DNA of 64,000 nt from CAJGBR01 sp045637425 (GTDB taxonomy: Bacteria; Bacteroidota; Bacteroidia; Bacteroidales; Rikenellaceae). The stretch is taken from contig JAZTZL010000032.1 in NCBI GenBank assembly GCA_045637425.1, forward strand, positions 62,001 to 126,000, read 5' to 3'. Both the position numbers and the translations under genes were made by a program. Shown one piece after another: positions 8,457 to 17,924 of this stretch (the first letter of the stretch is position 1; each line of letters begins with the position of its first letter). The notes under the pieces were generated by a model. That model was not told the DNA's origin. It did no database searches and worked only from the letters and a program-made list of their open reading frames with translations.

Positions 8457-9719
8457 ATGAAACTTGACGTTGTTTTGGGGCTCCAATGGGGTGACGAGGG
8501 TAAAGGTAAAGTTGTAGACGTTCTTACCCCTAACTATCGTGTAATCAGCCGATTCCAGGGCGGCCCAAATGCAGGTCACTCACTGAAGTTTAACGGGCTA
8601 AGCTATGTTCTTCACACTGTTCCGTCGGGAATATTCCGAGATGAATCAATCAATATCATCGGCAACGGAGTGGTGATAGATCCTGTAATTCTCCTCGAAG
8701 AAATCGAAACCATCGAGAAAGAAAACATAGATGTAAAGAAAAAACTTCTCATCTCGAAAAAGGCCCACCTTATCATTCCGACACATCGCATTATGGACGC
8801 TGCATCGGAAGCTGCTAAGGGCAAGACCAAAATCGGTTCGACTCTCAAGGGAATCGGCCCGACATATACCGATAAAGTCGGCCGTAATGGCCTCAGAGTT
8901 GGCGATTTACAGAGCCCAGACTTTAAGGAAAAATACGATACACTGAAGGCTCAACACCAACGCGCACTCAAACAGTTCGAATTCGAATATGACATCACAG
9001 AGTATGAACGTCGCTGGTTCGAAGCCGTCGAAAAACTCAAAGAATTACAATTCATTGAAAGCGAACACCTTATCAATAAATATCTGAACGAAGATGTGGC
9101 CGTTTTGGCAGAAGGAGCACAAGGCTCGCTATTGGATATTGACTTCGGAACATACCCATACGTTACATCTTCAAACACAGTATGTGCCGGAGCTTGCACC
9201 GGTTTGGGCGTAGCACCAAACAGAATCGGAGAAGTTTTCGGTATTTTCAAAGCATACTGCACACGCGTGGGTAGTGGACCGTTCCCGACAGAACTCAATG
9301 ACCAAACAGGTGATTTGTTGGCAGAAATTGGCCGCGAATTCGGCTCGACTACGGGAAGAAAGCGTCGTTGCGGTTGGCTTGACCTCGTAGCGCTCAAATA
9401 CGCAGTTATGGTAAACGGCGTCTCAAAGTTGATTATGATGAAGACCGACGTGCTCAACACAATGGAGACCATCAAGGCTGCAGTAGCATACAAAATCAAC
9501 GGCGTGGAAACAACCGAATTCCCATACGAACACGAAGCTGAAATCGAACCTATATATAAGGAGTTCAAGGGTTGGAATTGCGACATCTGCGAAATGCAAT
9601 CTTATGACGAGTTTCCGAAAGAACTGAAAGAGTACATCGAATTTATCGAGCAGGAGGTTGGAATTCCTATTTGGATTGTTTCAATCGGAGCAGACAGAAA
9701 AGCAACCATCTTCAGATAA
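8457..9719 (+). CDS. purA: Adenylosuccinate synthetase
   Basis: PurA joins IMP and aspartate using GTP to give adenylosuccinate, the first committed step to AMP. The 420-residue product has the family length. It opens with LGLQWGDEGKGKVVD, the P-loop that contacts GTP and IMP. It continues with GGPNAGHS, IIPTHRIMDAASE, TLKGIGPTYTDK, EGAQGSLLDIDFGTYPYVTSSNT (the family signature) and TTGRKRRCGWLD. Start is the ATG at 8457, the only one that keeps the N-terminal strand. The OmpA-like lipoprotein follows 72 bases downstream without a terminator, so limited read-through is possible. Confidence 0.98.
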   Translation: MKLDVVLGLQWGDEGKGKVVDVLTPNYRVISRFQGGPNAGHSLKFNGLSYVLHTVPSGIFRDESINIIGNGVVIDPVILLEEIETIEKENIDVKKKLLISKKAHLIIPTHRIMDAASEAAKGKTKIGSTLKGIGPTYTDKVGRNGLRVGDLQSPDFKEKYDTLKAQHQRALKQFEFEYDITEYERRWFEAVEKLKELQFIESEHLINKYLNEDVAVLAEGAQGSLLDIDFGTYPYVTSSNTVCAGACTGLGVAPNRIGEVFGIFKAYCTRVGSGPFPTELNDQTGDLLAEIGREFGSTTGRKRRCGWLDLVALKYAVMVNGVSKLIMMKTDVLNTMETIKAAVAYKINGVETTEFPYEHEAEIEPIYKEFKGWNCDICEMQSYDEFPKELKEYIEFIEQEVGIPIWIVSIGADRKATIFR

Positions 9720-9791
9720 TAAATGGTGAATCTGTTCAGTTTATTAAGTTAAGAATTAAGAATCAGAAAAATAACATAAAAAGAGTTTTAT

Positions 9792-10484
9792 ATGAGAAAG
9801 AATGTACGTCTCTTCGGAGTAATGTTGATGGCAGTTGCTACATTGACAAGCTGTTCAAATATGAACAATACAGGTAAAGGTGCACTTATCGGCACAGGCG
9901 GTGGAGCTTTGTTGGGCTCGATTATCGGCGGTATCGCTAATGGCGGTAAAGGTGCAGCCGTAGGCGCAGCAATCGGCGCAGGTGTAGGCGCGGGTACAGG
10001 CGCAATCATCGGCAGAAAGATGGATAAACAACAAGCTGAATTGGCAAAAATCGAAGGTGCAAAGGTTGAAGCAATCACAGATAAGAATGACCTTCAGGCT
10101 ATCAAAGTTACTTTCGCAGACGGTATCTTGTTCAATACCGGTAAGAGCACATTGAGCGAGACATCTCGTAGCGCATTGAGCGAATTCGCAGCATCACTCA
10201 AAGCAAACCCCGGTACCGATGTGACAATCTATGGACATACCGATAACACCGGTTCGCGAGCAATCAACGAAAAATTGTCTCTGGAACGCGCAAATGCTGT
10301 AGTAAACTACTTGGTGGGCAATGGTATCGCACGTAGCAGATTCACTGCAGAAGGTCTTGCATACGACCAACCCGTAGCAGACAACTCTACTGCAGCAGGT
10401 CGCGCTCAGAACCGCCGCGTTGAAATCTTCATCACAGCAAGCAAAGAGATGATTCAACAGGCTAATAACGAAGCAAATAAATAA
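9792..10484 (+). CDS. OmpA-family lipoprotein with glycine-zipper domain
   Basis: A 230-residue envelope lipoprotein. The N-terminus is a lipoprotein signal (MAVATLTSC, lipidated Cys21). Residues about 28-75 form a glycine zipper (GGGALLGSIIGG, GAAVGAAIGAGVGAGTGAIIG), which typically inserts in or packs on membranes. Residues about 95-220 are an OmpA/MotB peptidoglycan-binding domain: FNTGKSTLSE, IYGHTDNTGSR, NEKLSLERANAVVNYL and the closing GRAQNRRVEIFI. It probably ties the outer membrane to peptidoglycan. Codons ending in T or A (GGT, GCA) are common, as in highly expressed neighbours. A T-poor hairpin (AATACC/GGTATT) follows the stop. Confidence 0.92.
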   Translation: MRKNVRLFGVMLMAVATLTSCSNMNNTGKGALIGTGGGALLGSIIGGIANGGKGAAVGAAIGAGVGAGTGAIIGRKMDKQQAELAKIEGAKVEAITDKNDLQAIKVTFADGILFNTGKSTLSETSRSALSEFAASLKANPGTDVTIYGHTDNTGSRAINEKLSLERANAVVNYLVGNGIARSRFTAEGLAYDQPVADNSTAAGRAQNRRVEIFITASKEMIQQANNEANK

Positions 10485-10541
10485 TACCACTCAAGCAGAG
10501 GTATTCGCAAATAAGGAAATTTTAAACTAATTCTATAATTT

Positions 10542-11420
10542 ATGAATAAACCGTTAAGAATCTTGGTACTGGCAAAGCAAGTACCCGATACCCGTAACGT
10601 CGGTAAAGACGCTATGAAAGAAGACGGTACAATCAATCGTGCGGCTCTTCCGGCAATCTTTAACCCAGAGGACTTGAATGCTCTGGAACAAGCTCTGAGA
10701 TTGAAAGACTCAATTCCGGGTTCAACCGTTGAAATCTTGACTATGGGTCCATCTCGTGCAGCAGAAATTATCCGCGAAGGATTGTTCCGTGGTACCGATG
10801 GTGGTTATGTATTGAGCGATAGAAAATTTGCAGGCGCAGATACGCTGGCAACTTCATACGCATTGTCTTGTGCTGTAAAAACAATCAACCCTGATATCAT
10901 TATCGCTGGTCGTCAGGCTATCGACGGCGATACTGCGCAAGTAGGTCCTCAGGTAGCAGAAAAATTGAACTGGCCTCAGGTTACCTATGCAGAAGAAATC
11001 GTATCGTGCCAAGACAATCTGTTGACAATCGTTCGCCGTCTTGAACACGGCATCGAAAAGGTTACCTGCCCGATGCCAGCAGTAGTTACTGTAAACGGTT
11101 CGGCTGCAGAGTGCCGTCCTCGCCACGCAAAATTGGTGATGAAGTACAAACACGCTCTGTCTAAGACTGAAGTTGCAGAGTTGGCAACCGACAACTACAA
11201 AGAGTTGCGCGAACAACGTCCATATTTGGCAATCACAGAATTGTCTGCAGCAGACGTTCCTGCTGACGAAAACCAACTCGGTCTGTTGGGTTCACCGACC
11301 AAAGTAAAGAAAATCGAGAACGTAGTATTCCAGGCTAAAGAGGCAAAACGTCTGACTTCAAGCATTGAGGATATAGATTCTCTGATGCAAGACCTTATTT
11401 CAAACCACACACTCGGATAG
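10542..11420 (+). CDS. etfB: Electron transfer flavoprotein subunit beta
   Basis: EtfB is the adenine-nucleotide-binding subunit of the heterodimeric flavoprotein that shuttles electrons from acyl-CoA dehydrogenases. The 292-residue product begins LRILVLAKQVPDTRNV and contains NPEDLNALEQALRLKD, TMGPSRAAEIIREGLFRGTDGGY, IIAGRQAIDGDTAQVGPQVAE and PAVVTVNGSAAECRPRH, all in EtfB order. It is somewhat longer than the classic 250-260 residues. It is the first gene of a three-gene operon with gaps of 4 and 3 bases. Whether this Etf is bifurcating cannot be told from sequence reading alone. Confidence 0.95.
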   Translation: MNKPLRILVLAKQVPDTRNVGKDAMKEDGTINRAALPAIFNPEDLNALEQALRLKDSIPGSTVEILTMGPSRAAEIIREGLFRGTDGGYVLSDRKFAGADTLATSYALSCAVKTINPDIIIAGRQAIDGDTAQVGPQVAEKLNWPQVTYAEEIVSCQDNLLTIVRRLEHGIEKVTCPMPAVVTVNGSAAECRPRHAKLVMKYKHALSKTEVAELATDNYKELREQRPYLAITELSAADVPADENQLGLLGSPTKVKKIENVVFQAKEAKRLTSSIEDIDSLMQDLISNHTLG

Positions 11421-11424
11421 TACT

Positions 11425-12444
11425 ATGAACAACATATTTGTATATTGCGAAAATGAAAATGGTCGCATTGCCGACGTAAGTCTTGAACTGCTGACCAAAG
11501 CAAGAGAACTCGCCAATACACTGGGTTGTAAGGTCGAAGCCCTCGTACTCGGTACAAACCTCGGTGGCGTAGAAAAAGAATTGGCATCTTATGGTGCAGA
11601 TATCGTATGGATTGGCGAACATAAAGAGATGGCTCCGTATCGCACACTGCCCCACGCTGCGGTAGTATGCGGTTTGTTCCGTCAAGAAGAACCACAGATT
11701 GCGCTCTTCGGTGCTACAACCGTAGGTCGCGACCTCTGCCCTCGTATCTCATCAGCATTGCATAGCGGTCTGACTGCAGACTGTACATCGCTCGAAATCG
11801 GCGACCACACTGATGCTAAGTCAGGTAAAAACTACGAAAACCTGCTCTATCAGATTCGTCCGGCATTCGGCGGTAACATCATCGCTACGATCATCAACCC
11901 CGACCACCGTCCTCAAATGGCTACAGTGCGCGAAGGTGTGATGAAAAAGACTCAAATCGAAAACCCACAACCTGCTGAAGTTAAAGTGGTAGATGTTGAA
12001 AAATATCTCCAACCTTCAGACCTCGTGGTTAAGATTATCGAACGCCAAATCGAAGAACGTAAACTCAATATCAAAGGTGCTCCGGTAATCGTAGCCGGTG
12101 GTTATGGTATGGGTTCAAAAGAAAACTTCGAAATTCTTCACGAATTGGCAAACTTGCTTGGCGGTGAAGTCGGCGCATCACGTGCTGCGGTAGACGCAGG
12201 CTTTACTGAACACGCTCGCCAAATCGGCCAAACAGGTACAACAGTACGTCCTAAACTCTTTATTGCGTGCGGTATCTCAGGTCAAATTCAACACACAGCC
12301 GGTATGAGCGAATCATCTATGATTATCTCAATCAACACAGACCCAGATGCTCCGATTAACAAAATTGCAGACTACGCTATCTGCGGCGATGTTATGGACG
12401 TAATCCCGAAACTTATCAAGTCTTACAAACAAAACTCGAAATAA
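11425..12444 (+). CDS. etfA: Electron transfer flavoprotein subunit alpha
   Basis: EtfA carries the FAD of the Etf heterodimer. The 339-residue product has an N-terminal nucleotide-binding-like domain (GCKVEALVLGTN, IALFGATTVGRDLCPRISSAL, DCTSLEI). The conserved C-terminal FAD domain begins near residue 205 (APVIVAGGYGMGSKENFEIL, GEVGASRAAVDAG, IGQTGTTVRPKLFIACGISG, QHTAGM, ISINTDPDAPINKIADYAICGD). It starts 4 bases after etfB and ends 3 bases before the acyl-CoA dehydrogenase gene, which fits one operon and one electron-transfer complex. Confidence 0.96.
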   Translation: MNNIFVYCENENGRIADVSLELLTKARELANTLGCKVEALVLGTNLGGVEKELASYGADIVWIGEHKEMAPYRTLPHAAVVCGLFRQEEPQIALFGATTVGRDLCPRISSALHSGLTADCTSLEIGDHTDAKSGKNYENLLYQIRPAFGGNIIATIINPDHRPQMATVREGVMKKTQIENPQPAEVKVVDVEKYLQPSDLVVKIIERQIEERKLNIKGAPVIVAGGYGMGSKENFEILHELANLLGGEVGASRAAVDAGFTEHARQIGQTGTTVRPKLFIACGISGQIQHTAGMSESSMIISINTDPDAPINKIADYAICGDVMDVIPKLIKSYKQNSK

Positions 12445-12447
12445 ACT

Positions 12448-14172
12448 ATGGCTAACTTTTTTCTTGATAATAAAGACCTGCAATACCAACTGCGCCACCC
12501 GTTGATGCGCAAAATCGTGGAGCTTAAGGAACGTGGGTTCGAAGATAAAGATAAATTTGACTACGCTCCCGTTGATTTCGAGGACGCGATGGAAAATTAT
12601 GAAAAGGTGTTGGAAATTGTCGGCGGTATCTGCGGCGACGTTCTGGCTCCGAACGCAGAAAGCGTAGACCACGAAGGTCCGCACGTTGTTGATGACCACG
12701 TAGTATATGCTGAAGGTACTCAACGTAACCACCAAGCGCTGATTGACGCTGGTGTTTATGGCATCGCACTGCCACGTCAATATGGCGGTTTGAACTTCCC
12801 GATGGTACCTTACGTTATGACTTGCGACCTTATCTCAAGAGCAGATGCTGGTTTTGCTAACATCTGGGGTCTGCAAGACTGCGCAGAAACACTCAACGAA
12901 TTCGCAAGCGAAGAACAAAAACAAGAGTTCCTGACTCAAATCCAATACGGTAAGACTTGCGCTATGGACCTGACCGAACCAGATGCTGGTAGCGACCTTC
13001 AAAAGGTTATGTTGCGTGCAACTTGGGACGAAGAAAAGGGTACTTGGTTGTTGAATGGTGTGAAACGATTCATCACTAACGGCGATGGTGATATCTCATT
13101 GGTATTGGCTCGTAGTGAAGAGGGCACAACAGACGGACGTGGTTTGTCAATGTTCGTTTACGACCGCAAACATATGGCAGTTAAGGTTCGCCGTATCGAA
13201 AACAAACTCGGTATCAAAGGCTCACCGACTTGCGAATTGGTATTCACAAACGCTCCGGCACAATTGGTAGGCTCACGCAAGATGGGTCTTATCAAATATG
13301 TAATGTCGTTGATGAACTCGGCTCGTTTGGGTATCGGCGCTCAGAGTGCCGGCGTCTGCGAAGCAGCTTACCGCGAAGCTCTGAAATATGCTCACGAACG
13401 TGAACAATTCGGTCACCCGATTATCGAGTTCCCGGCAATGTACGAAATGCTGACAAATATGAAGGCAAAGGTTTATGCTACTCGTGCATTGTTGTATGAA
13501 ACAACTCGTTTCGTTGACATCTACAAAGCATACTCACACATTTCGAACGAGAGAAAGCTGACTCCGGAAGAAAAAGACGAAATGAAGCAATATCAAAAAC
13601 TCGCAGACGGTTACACTCCGCTGTTGAAGTTGATGTCAAGTGAATACTCAAACTCATTGGCATACGATTCATTGCAAATCCACGGTGGTTCAGGCTTTAT
13701 GAAAGACTACCCCATCGAACGTATCTTCCGTGATGCTCGTATCACAACAATCTATGAAGGAACATCTCAATTGCAGGTCGTAGCTGCAATCAAGGGTGTA
13801 ACTACAGGATTGTATGCTGCACAGATGGAAGAGTATGAAAAGAGCGCACCGAAGGCAGAAATGCAACACTTGATGGATACATTGATTCAAATGCGCGAAC
13901 AATATCAACAAGCAGTTGATGCAGTTCAAGGTCTGAACGATGGCAAGTTGTTGGATTTCCACGCACGTCGTCTAGTAGAAATGGCAGGTCACATCATTAT
14001 GGGTCACTTGTTGTTGCACCAAGCAAGCGAAGTTGAAGAGTACGTAATCTCAGCTGAAACATATATCAAAGAGGGTAAAACTTTGAACACTGCTCGTTGG
14101 GAATATATCCGCGACTTCAAACCGGAACAGATCAATATGTTCGAACACATCAAAGGTGAGTTCAACGCATAA
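12448..14172 (+). CDS. Acyl-CoA dehydrogenase with C-terminal extension
   Basis: A 574-residue flavin enzyme that oxidises acyl-CoA to enoyl-CoA and hands electrons to the Etf encoded directly upstream. Family landmarks are MDLTEPDAGSDLQKV (substrate/FAD contact), GVKRFITNGD, LGIKGSPTCELVF, SARLGIGAQSAGVCEAAYREA, EREQFGHPI and IHGGSGFMKDYPIERIFRDARI. IYEGTSQLQ places the predicted catalytic base at Glu437. It is about 190 residues longer than a simple short-chain dehydrogenase; the added C-terminal part (after about 450) is helical, as in the long family often annotated in Bacteroidetes. Substrate cannot be assigned from motifs; a short-chain acyl-CoA role is likely. A terminator follows at 14193. 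Confidence 0.94.
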   Translation: MANFFLDNKDLQYQLRHPLMRKIVELKERGFEDKDKFDYAPVDFEDAMENYEKVLEIVGGICGDVLAPNAESVDHEGPHVVDDHVVYAEGTQRNHQALIDAGVYGIALPRQYGGLNFPMVPYVMTCDLISRADAGFANIWGLQDCAETLNEFASEEQKQEFLTQIQYGKTCAMDLTEPDAGSDLQKVMLRATWDEEKGTWLLNGVKRFITNGDGDISLVLARSEEGTTDGRGLSMFVYDRKHMAVKVRRIENKLGIKGSPTCELVFTNAPAQLVGSRKMGLIKYVMSLMNSARLGIGAQSAGVCEAAYREALKYAHEREQFGHPIIEFPAMYEMLTNMKAKVYATRALLYETTRFVDIYKAYSHISNERKLTPEEKDEMKQYQKLADGYTPLLKLMSSEYSNSLAYDSLQIHGGSGFMKDYPIERIFRDARITTIYEGTSQLQVVAAIKGVTTGLYAAQMEEYEKSAPKAEMQHLMDTLIQMREQYQQAVDAVQGLNDGKLLDFHARRLVEMAGHIIMGHLLLHQASEVEEYVISAETYIKEGKTLNTARWEYIRDFKPEQINMFEHIKGEFNA

Positions 14173-14192
14173 AGTTCTATAATTCCGAAACA

Positions 14193-14228
14193 AAGAGCCT
14201 GGCTACTGAGTGGTCAGGCTCTTGTTAT
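14193..14228 (+). terminator. Terminator of the etfBA-acyl-CoA dehydrogenase operon
   Basis: AAGAGCCTG (14193-14201) pairs perfectly with CAGGCTCTT (14215-14223), followed by GTTATT. Confidence 0.8.
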
Positions 14229-14348
14229 TATGCAGAGTTATCAACACAAATATTGAGTTATAATCAGCTTATCAACACTTAATAAACAGGTTGTGAACAA
14301 ATTTTTGAAATACTTGAAGTAGAGTTTTGAAAAAGAATAAAAAAATAG

Positions 14349-14356
14349 TATTTTCG
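14349..14356 (+). promoter_or_regulatory. Putative -7 element for the yihY-like gene
   Basis: TATTTTCG, one change from TAnnTTTG, sits 32 bases before the ATG at 14389. Confidence 0.35.
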
Positions 14357-14388
14357 CACTCACAATATGGTATATTATTGAAGATGCT

Positions 14389-15708
14389 ATGATAAGGAAC
14401 CTCAGGGAGTTATTTACCGAAGGAATCTGGGAAGGCGCTGAAGAAGATTTTTCTTCGAAAAGACACTTTTGGCTTGTTCGACAACTCAGAATGGTTTTAT
14501 ACACAGCGCGCAGTTACCGAACACACAAGATACCCGTGCGTTCGGCAGCCTTGACTTACTATACCATTATGGCAATTGTACCTTTAGCAGCACTCGCATT
14601 TGCCATCGCTAAAGGATTCAACCTCGAGGATAAGGTCATTCTCTACCTTACTACGGAGTTTGACAAGTACAGCGAAATAATCGAACAAATCATACAATTC
14701 GGACTGAGCGTACTCGAGCGTACAAGCGGTGGACTTGTCGCGCTGGTGGGTATCGGAGTGCTGTTGTGGGCAATAATCCGAATGTTTTTCAACGTAGAGA
14801 ATGCTTTCAACGAAATATGGGAGGTCAAACGCAAACGTGGCGTGGTGAGAAAATTCACCGACTATATGGCTCTGATATTCCTTATCCCTATTTTGTTGAT
14901 TATCTCCGTAATGCTTTCAATCTACATCAAAGAGTTTGCGGCAGATTTCGGATCGAAATACGGAATATCAAACTTTGTGGAGCTGCTGCTGAAATCGCTG
15001 CCCTATGTTGTATCGTGGATAACATTCTCGTTTCTCTACTACGTTATGCCCAGCACAAATGTCAAACCTTCGGGCGCAATCAAGGCTGGCATCATCACAG
15101 GTACCATATTGCAGATATTGCAGTTTGTTTATCTCAAATCACAAGGACTCGTTTCGGGATACAACGTGCTGTATGGTAGTTTTGCAGCCATTCCGTTGTT
15201 CCTGATTTGGATACAGTTGAGTTGGCTGATTATGCTTGTCGGTGCAGAACTGACCTTCGCATTCCAGAACGCAGACAAATACATCTACGAACGAATCGCG
15301 TCAAAGATGAGTTACGACTACCGCAAAAAGGTGATAGTAACCGTAATGTACTCTATTGTCCACAACTTCCTGAATAACAACGGGGAGGTTGCAGCAGATG
15401 ACATTGCTCAATCTGAGAATTTGTCGGTGCGTCTGGTACGCGATGCTCTGTTCGAATTGGAAAAGGCAAACTTAGTCAAGGTGATAACCGTATCGGATAA
15501 GAAGAGTCGCTATTATGTTCCCGGAGTCGATGTCAGTACACTGACGGTCAGTGACGTGATTGAGCGAGTCGAACGTTCAGGAATTGCTCATTCGGGAATG
15601 AAAGAGGAGGGCGATCTTCAGAATGTTTCGGAAATTTTGGACAGTTTCTCGGAACATATCCACACACTTGATACAAATATCTTGATAAAGAACATTAAAC
15701 CGGAGTAG
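14389..15708 (+). CDS. YihY/virulence factor BrkB family membrane protein
   Basis: A 439-residue inner-membrane protein of the YihY/BrkB family (formerly mis-called RNase BN). The family signature VRSAALTYYTIMAIVPLAALAFA is present near residue 50. It is followed by about five more hydrophobic helices, including LVALVGIGVLLWAIIRMFF, MALIFLIPILLIISVMLSI and FLIWIQLSWLIMLVGAELTFA. After the membrane part, residues about 310-390 look like a winged-helix domain (NNGEVAADDIAQSENLSVRLVRDALFELEKANLV), a known extension in some members. Exact function is unknown. It is the first gene of a plus-strand run through era to the kinase set; the next gene starts 13 bases downstream. Confidence 0.88.
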   Translation: MIRNLRELFTEGIWEGAEEDFSSKRHFWLVRQLRMVLYTARSYRTHKIPVRSAALTYYTIMAIVPLAALAFAIAKGFNLEDKVILYLTTEFDKYSEIIEQIIQFGLSVLERTSGGLVALVGIGVLLWAIIRMFFNVENAFNEIWEVKRKRGVVRKFTDYMALIFLIPILLIISVMLSIYIKEFAADFGSKYGISNFVELLLKSLPYVVSWITFSFLYYVMPSTNVKPSGAIKAGIITGTILQILQFVYLKSQGLVSGYNVLYGSFAAIPLFLIWIQLSWLIMLVGAELTFAFQNADKYIYERIASKMSYDYRKKVIVTVMYSIVHNFLNNNGEVAADDIAQSENLSVRLVRDALFELEKANLVKVITVSDKKSRYYVPGVDVSTLTVSDVIERVERSGIAHSGMKEEGDLQNVSEILDSFSEHIHTLDTNILIKNIKPE

Positions 15709-15721
15709 CACCAGCAGGGAT

Positions 15722-16489
15722 ATGATTAAGCGAGTTGTACTAATAGGCGGGGGCGCTGTGGCCGAGGCTTTGGGCAGAAAGTTGTCTGAGGTAGGATTGT
15801 TGAGCGCAGTGTGGTGTCGCGACGGTAAACGTGCAGCAGAACTCGCAACAAACTTCGGAGTAGAATGTTGTGCCGACTTGGAGAGTGTTACAGACGCCGA
15901 CCTCTACCTGATTTCGGTATCCGACCGCGCAATCGAACAGGTAAGCCAACAACTCAAAGTTCAGCCCGGCAGTTTGGTTGTACACACGGCAGGGAGTCGT
16001 TCGTCAGAGGAGATTCACTGCAAAGGCGCAGTCCGAGGTGTATTCTACCCGTTGCAGACATTCACAAAGGGGCGCAACGTAGATTTTGCCGAGGTGCCGA
16101 TTATGGTCGAATCAGACGAACGCACCGAGGAACTTGTCGCCCTGGCAGAACAAATATCAAAGAATGTCATTCGGTCGAATTTCGAGATGAGACGAATGTA
16201 CCATTTGGCAGCTATCTTTGCGTGCAATTTTGTCAATCGAATGTATGTTGCAGCGCAGGAGATAGCCCGAATCGGGGGTATCAACGCACAAATGTTGAAT
16301 CCGCTAATTTCCGAGACTGCACAAAAGGCACTCGAGTCGCCCGACGCAAGAGCGTTGCAGAGCGGACCTGCAGCACGGGGCGATATGGCGACCATCGAGA
16401 ATCACTTGTTGCTGCTCGAGCAGTTTGCTCCGCAGTGGCGCGATGTTTATGAATTGATTTCAAATAAAATAACCAATGAGAAACTTTAA
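15722..16489 (+). CDS. Rossmann-fold DUF2520-domain protein
   Basis: A 255-residue protein with an N-terminal NAD(P)-binding Rossmann fold (VVLIGGGAVAEALGRKL, then DADLYLISVSDRAIEQV) and a helical C-terminal domain matching DUF2520 (GVFYPLQTFTKGR, HLAAIFACNFVNRMY, QKALESPDARALQSGPAARGD). The layout resembles ketopantoate/pyrroline-5-carboxylate reductases, but the substrate is unknown. Its 3' end overlaps the kdsC-like gene by 14 bases, so the two are translationally coupled. That pairing with lipopolysaccharide-sugar processing is context only. Confidence 0.85.
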   Translation: MIKRVVLIGGGAVAEALGRKLSEVGLLSAVWCRDGKRAAELATNFGVECCADLESVTDADLYLISVSDRAIEQVSQQLKVQPGSLVVHTAGSRSSEEIHCKGAVRGVFYPLQTFTKGRNVDFAEVPIMVESDERTEELVALAEQISKNVIRSNFEMRRMYHLAAIFACNFVNRMYVAAQEIARIGGINAQMLNPLISETAQKALESPDARALQSGPAARGDMATIENHLLLLEQFAPQWRDVYELISNKITNEKL

Positions 16490-17003
16490 GGAGGATATTG
16501 CACTGATTAAGGCATTCGCCTTCGACGTAGACGGAGTCTTCACCGATGGATCGCTTTCAGTCGGACTCGACACCGATTTTATCCGTACATACTACGCCCG
16601 AGACGGCTTCGCAGTGGTAACTGCAATCAAGCGCGGCTATAAAGTAGCCATCATAACAGGCGGTCGCGGAGAGAGCATCTCACGCCGATTCGGACTGATG
16701 GGAGTCGAGGATATCTATCTGGGTTGCAACGAGAAACTCCCAGCAATAGCCGATTTTATGCAAAAACACAACCTGTCGCCCGAAGAGGTAATGTACGTCG
16801 GCGACGACATTCCGGACGTAGCCCCAATGAAAGTTGTAGGAATGCCCGTATGCCCCAAAGATGCAGCAGTAGAGGTTAAGGCTATTTCACGTTATGTTTC
16901 TGGATTTCCTGGAGGACGCGGCTGCGTGAGAGATGTTGTGGAACAAGTTTTGCGTGCTCGCGACGATTGGTTCGACGGCACGACAGACGTTCCCTCAGTT
17001 TAG
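16476..17003 (+). CDS. kdsC: KDO-8-phosphate phosphatase-like HAD hydrolase (KdsC)
   Basis: A 175-residue HAD-superfamily phosphatase of the KdsC type, which dephosphorylates 3-deoxy-D-manno-octulosonate 8-phosphate during lipopolysaccharide core synthesis. The nucleophile motif is FDVDGVFTDGSL (DxD), motif II is VAIITGGRGESISRR, and the acidic motif IV is YVGDDIPDVAPMK. There is no cap domain and the length is right for the tetrameric KdsC family. Its start overlaps the DUF2520 gene. era begins 28 bases downstream. The same family includes related phosphatases, so the exact substrate is likely but not proven. Confidence 0.88.
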   Translation: MRNFKEDIALIKAFAFDVDGVFTDGSLSVGLDTDFIRTYYARDGFAVVTAIKRGYKVAIITGGRGESISRRFGLMGVEDIYLGCNEKLPAIADFMQKHNLSPEEVMYVGDDIPDVAPMKVVGMPVCPKDAAVEVKAISRYVSGFPGGRGCVRDVVEQVLRARDDWFDGTTDVPSV

Positions 17004-17031
17004 ATTTAGTAATAAATAATTTAACAGATAT

Positions 17032-17910
17032 ATGAAATCTGGATTTGTAAACATAATAGGCAATCCGAATGTCGGGAAATCGACTCTGATGAATGCGTTG
17101 GTCGGCGAGCGATTGTCTATTATAACTTCAAAAGCACAGACTACTCGCCACAGAATTATGGGTATTGTCAATGGCGATGGTTTTCAGATTGTCTATTCGG
17201 ACACTCCGGGCATCTTGAAACCCAACTACAAGTTGCACGAATCGATGATGCGCTTTGTCAATGGAGCATTGCGTGATGCCGACGTCATTCTGTATGTAAC
17301 CGATACGGTAGAACAGCCAGACAAGCACGTCGAGTTCTTGGACAAACTCAAGATGACCGATATCCCCGTACTGCTGGTGATTAACAAGATTGACCTGACC
17401 GACCCCGAACGTCTGGAGCAACTTGTCGAATGGTGGCACAAGATGTTGCCTCAGGCAAAGGTTGTTCCCGTATCAGCAATACAGAGTTTCAATATCGGCG
17501 GTTTATTCGACAGGATTGTTGAGTTGCTACCCGAAGGCGAGCCCTACTACCCAGAGGATACGCTCACTGACCGCACAATGCGTTTCTTTGCATCTGAAAT
17601 TATCCGAGAAAAAATCTTCCTCAACTACGATAAGGAGGTACCCTACTCTACGGAGGTAGTCATCGAGGAGTATAAGGAGTCGACTGCCATAGACCGCATC
17701 TCGGCACTGATTTACTGTTCTCGACAATCGCAAAAGGGCATTCTGATTGGACACCGCGGACAGATGCTGAAGAAAGTTGGCACCGAAGCTCGTATCGAAC
17801 TCGAAAAATTCTTGGGCAAAAAGGTCTATCTTGAACTGCACGTCAAGGTGGGCGACGAATGGAGAAATAACGAAAAGATGTTGGATAATTTCGGATATAA
17901 TCCCGAATAA
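17032..17910 (+). CDS. era: GTPase Era
   Basis: Era is an essential GTPase that binds the 3' end of 16S rRNA and helps mature the 30S subunit at the membrane-cytosol interface. The 292-residue product has G1 GNPNVGKST (about residues 10-18), the G2 region around AQTTRHRIMGI, G3 DTPG, G4 NKID and G5 VSAI. The C-terminal KH domain carries GILIGHRGQMLKKVGTEAR. Length and order match the family. The kinase-like gene starts 14 bases after its stop, so the following triad may be transcribed with it. Confidence 0.98.
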   Translation: MKSGFVNIIGNPNVGKSTLMNALVGERLSIITSKAQTTRHRIMGIVNGDGFQIVYSDTPGILKPNYKLHESMMRFVNGALRDADVILYVTDTVEQPDKHVEFLDKLKMTDIPVLLVINKIDLTDPERLEQLVEWWHKMLPQAKVVPVSAIQSFNIGGLFDRIVELLPEGEPYYPEDTLTDRTMRFFASEIIREKIFLNYDKEVPYSTEVVIEEYKESTAIDRISALIYCSRQSQKGILIGHRGQMLKKVGTEARIELEKFLGKKVYLELHVKVGDEWRNNEKMLDNFGYNPE

Positions 17911-17924
17911 ATTTTCACTGAGAA

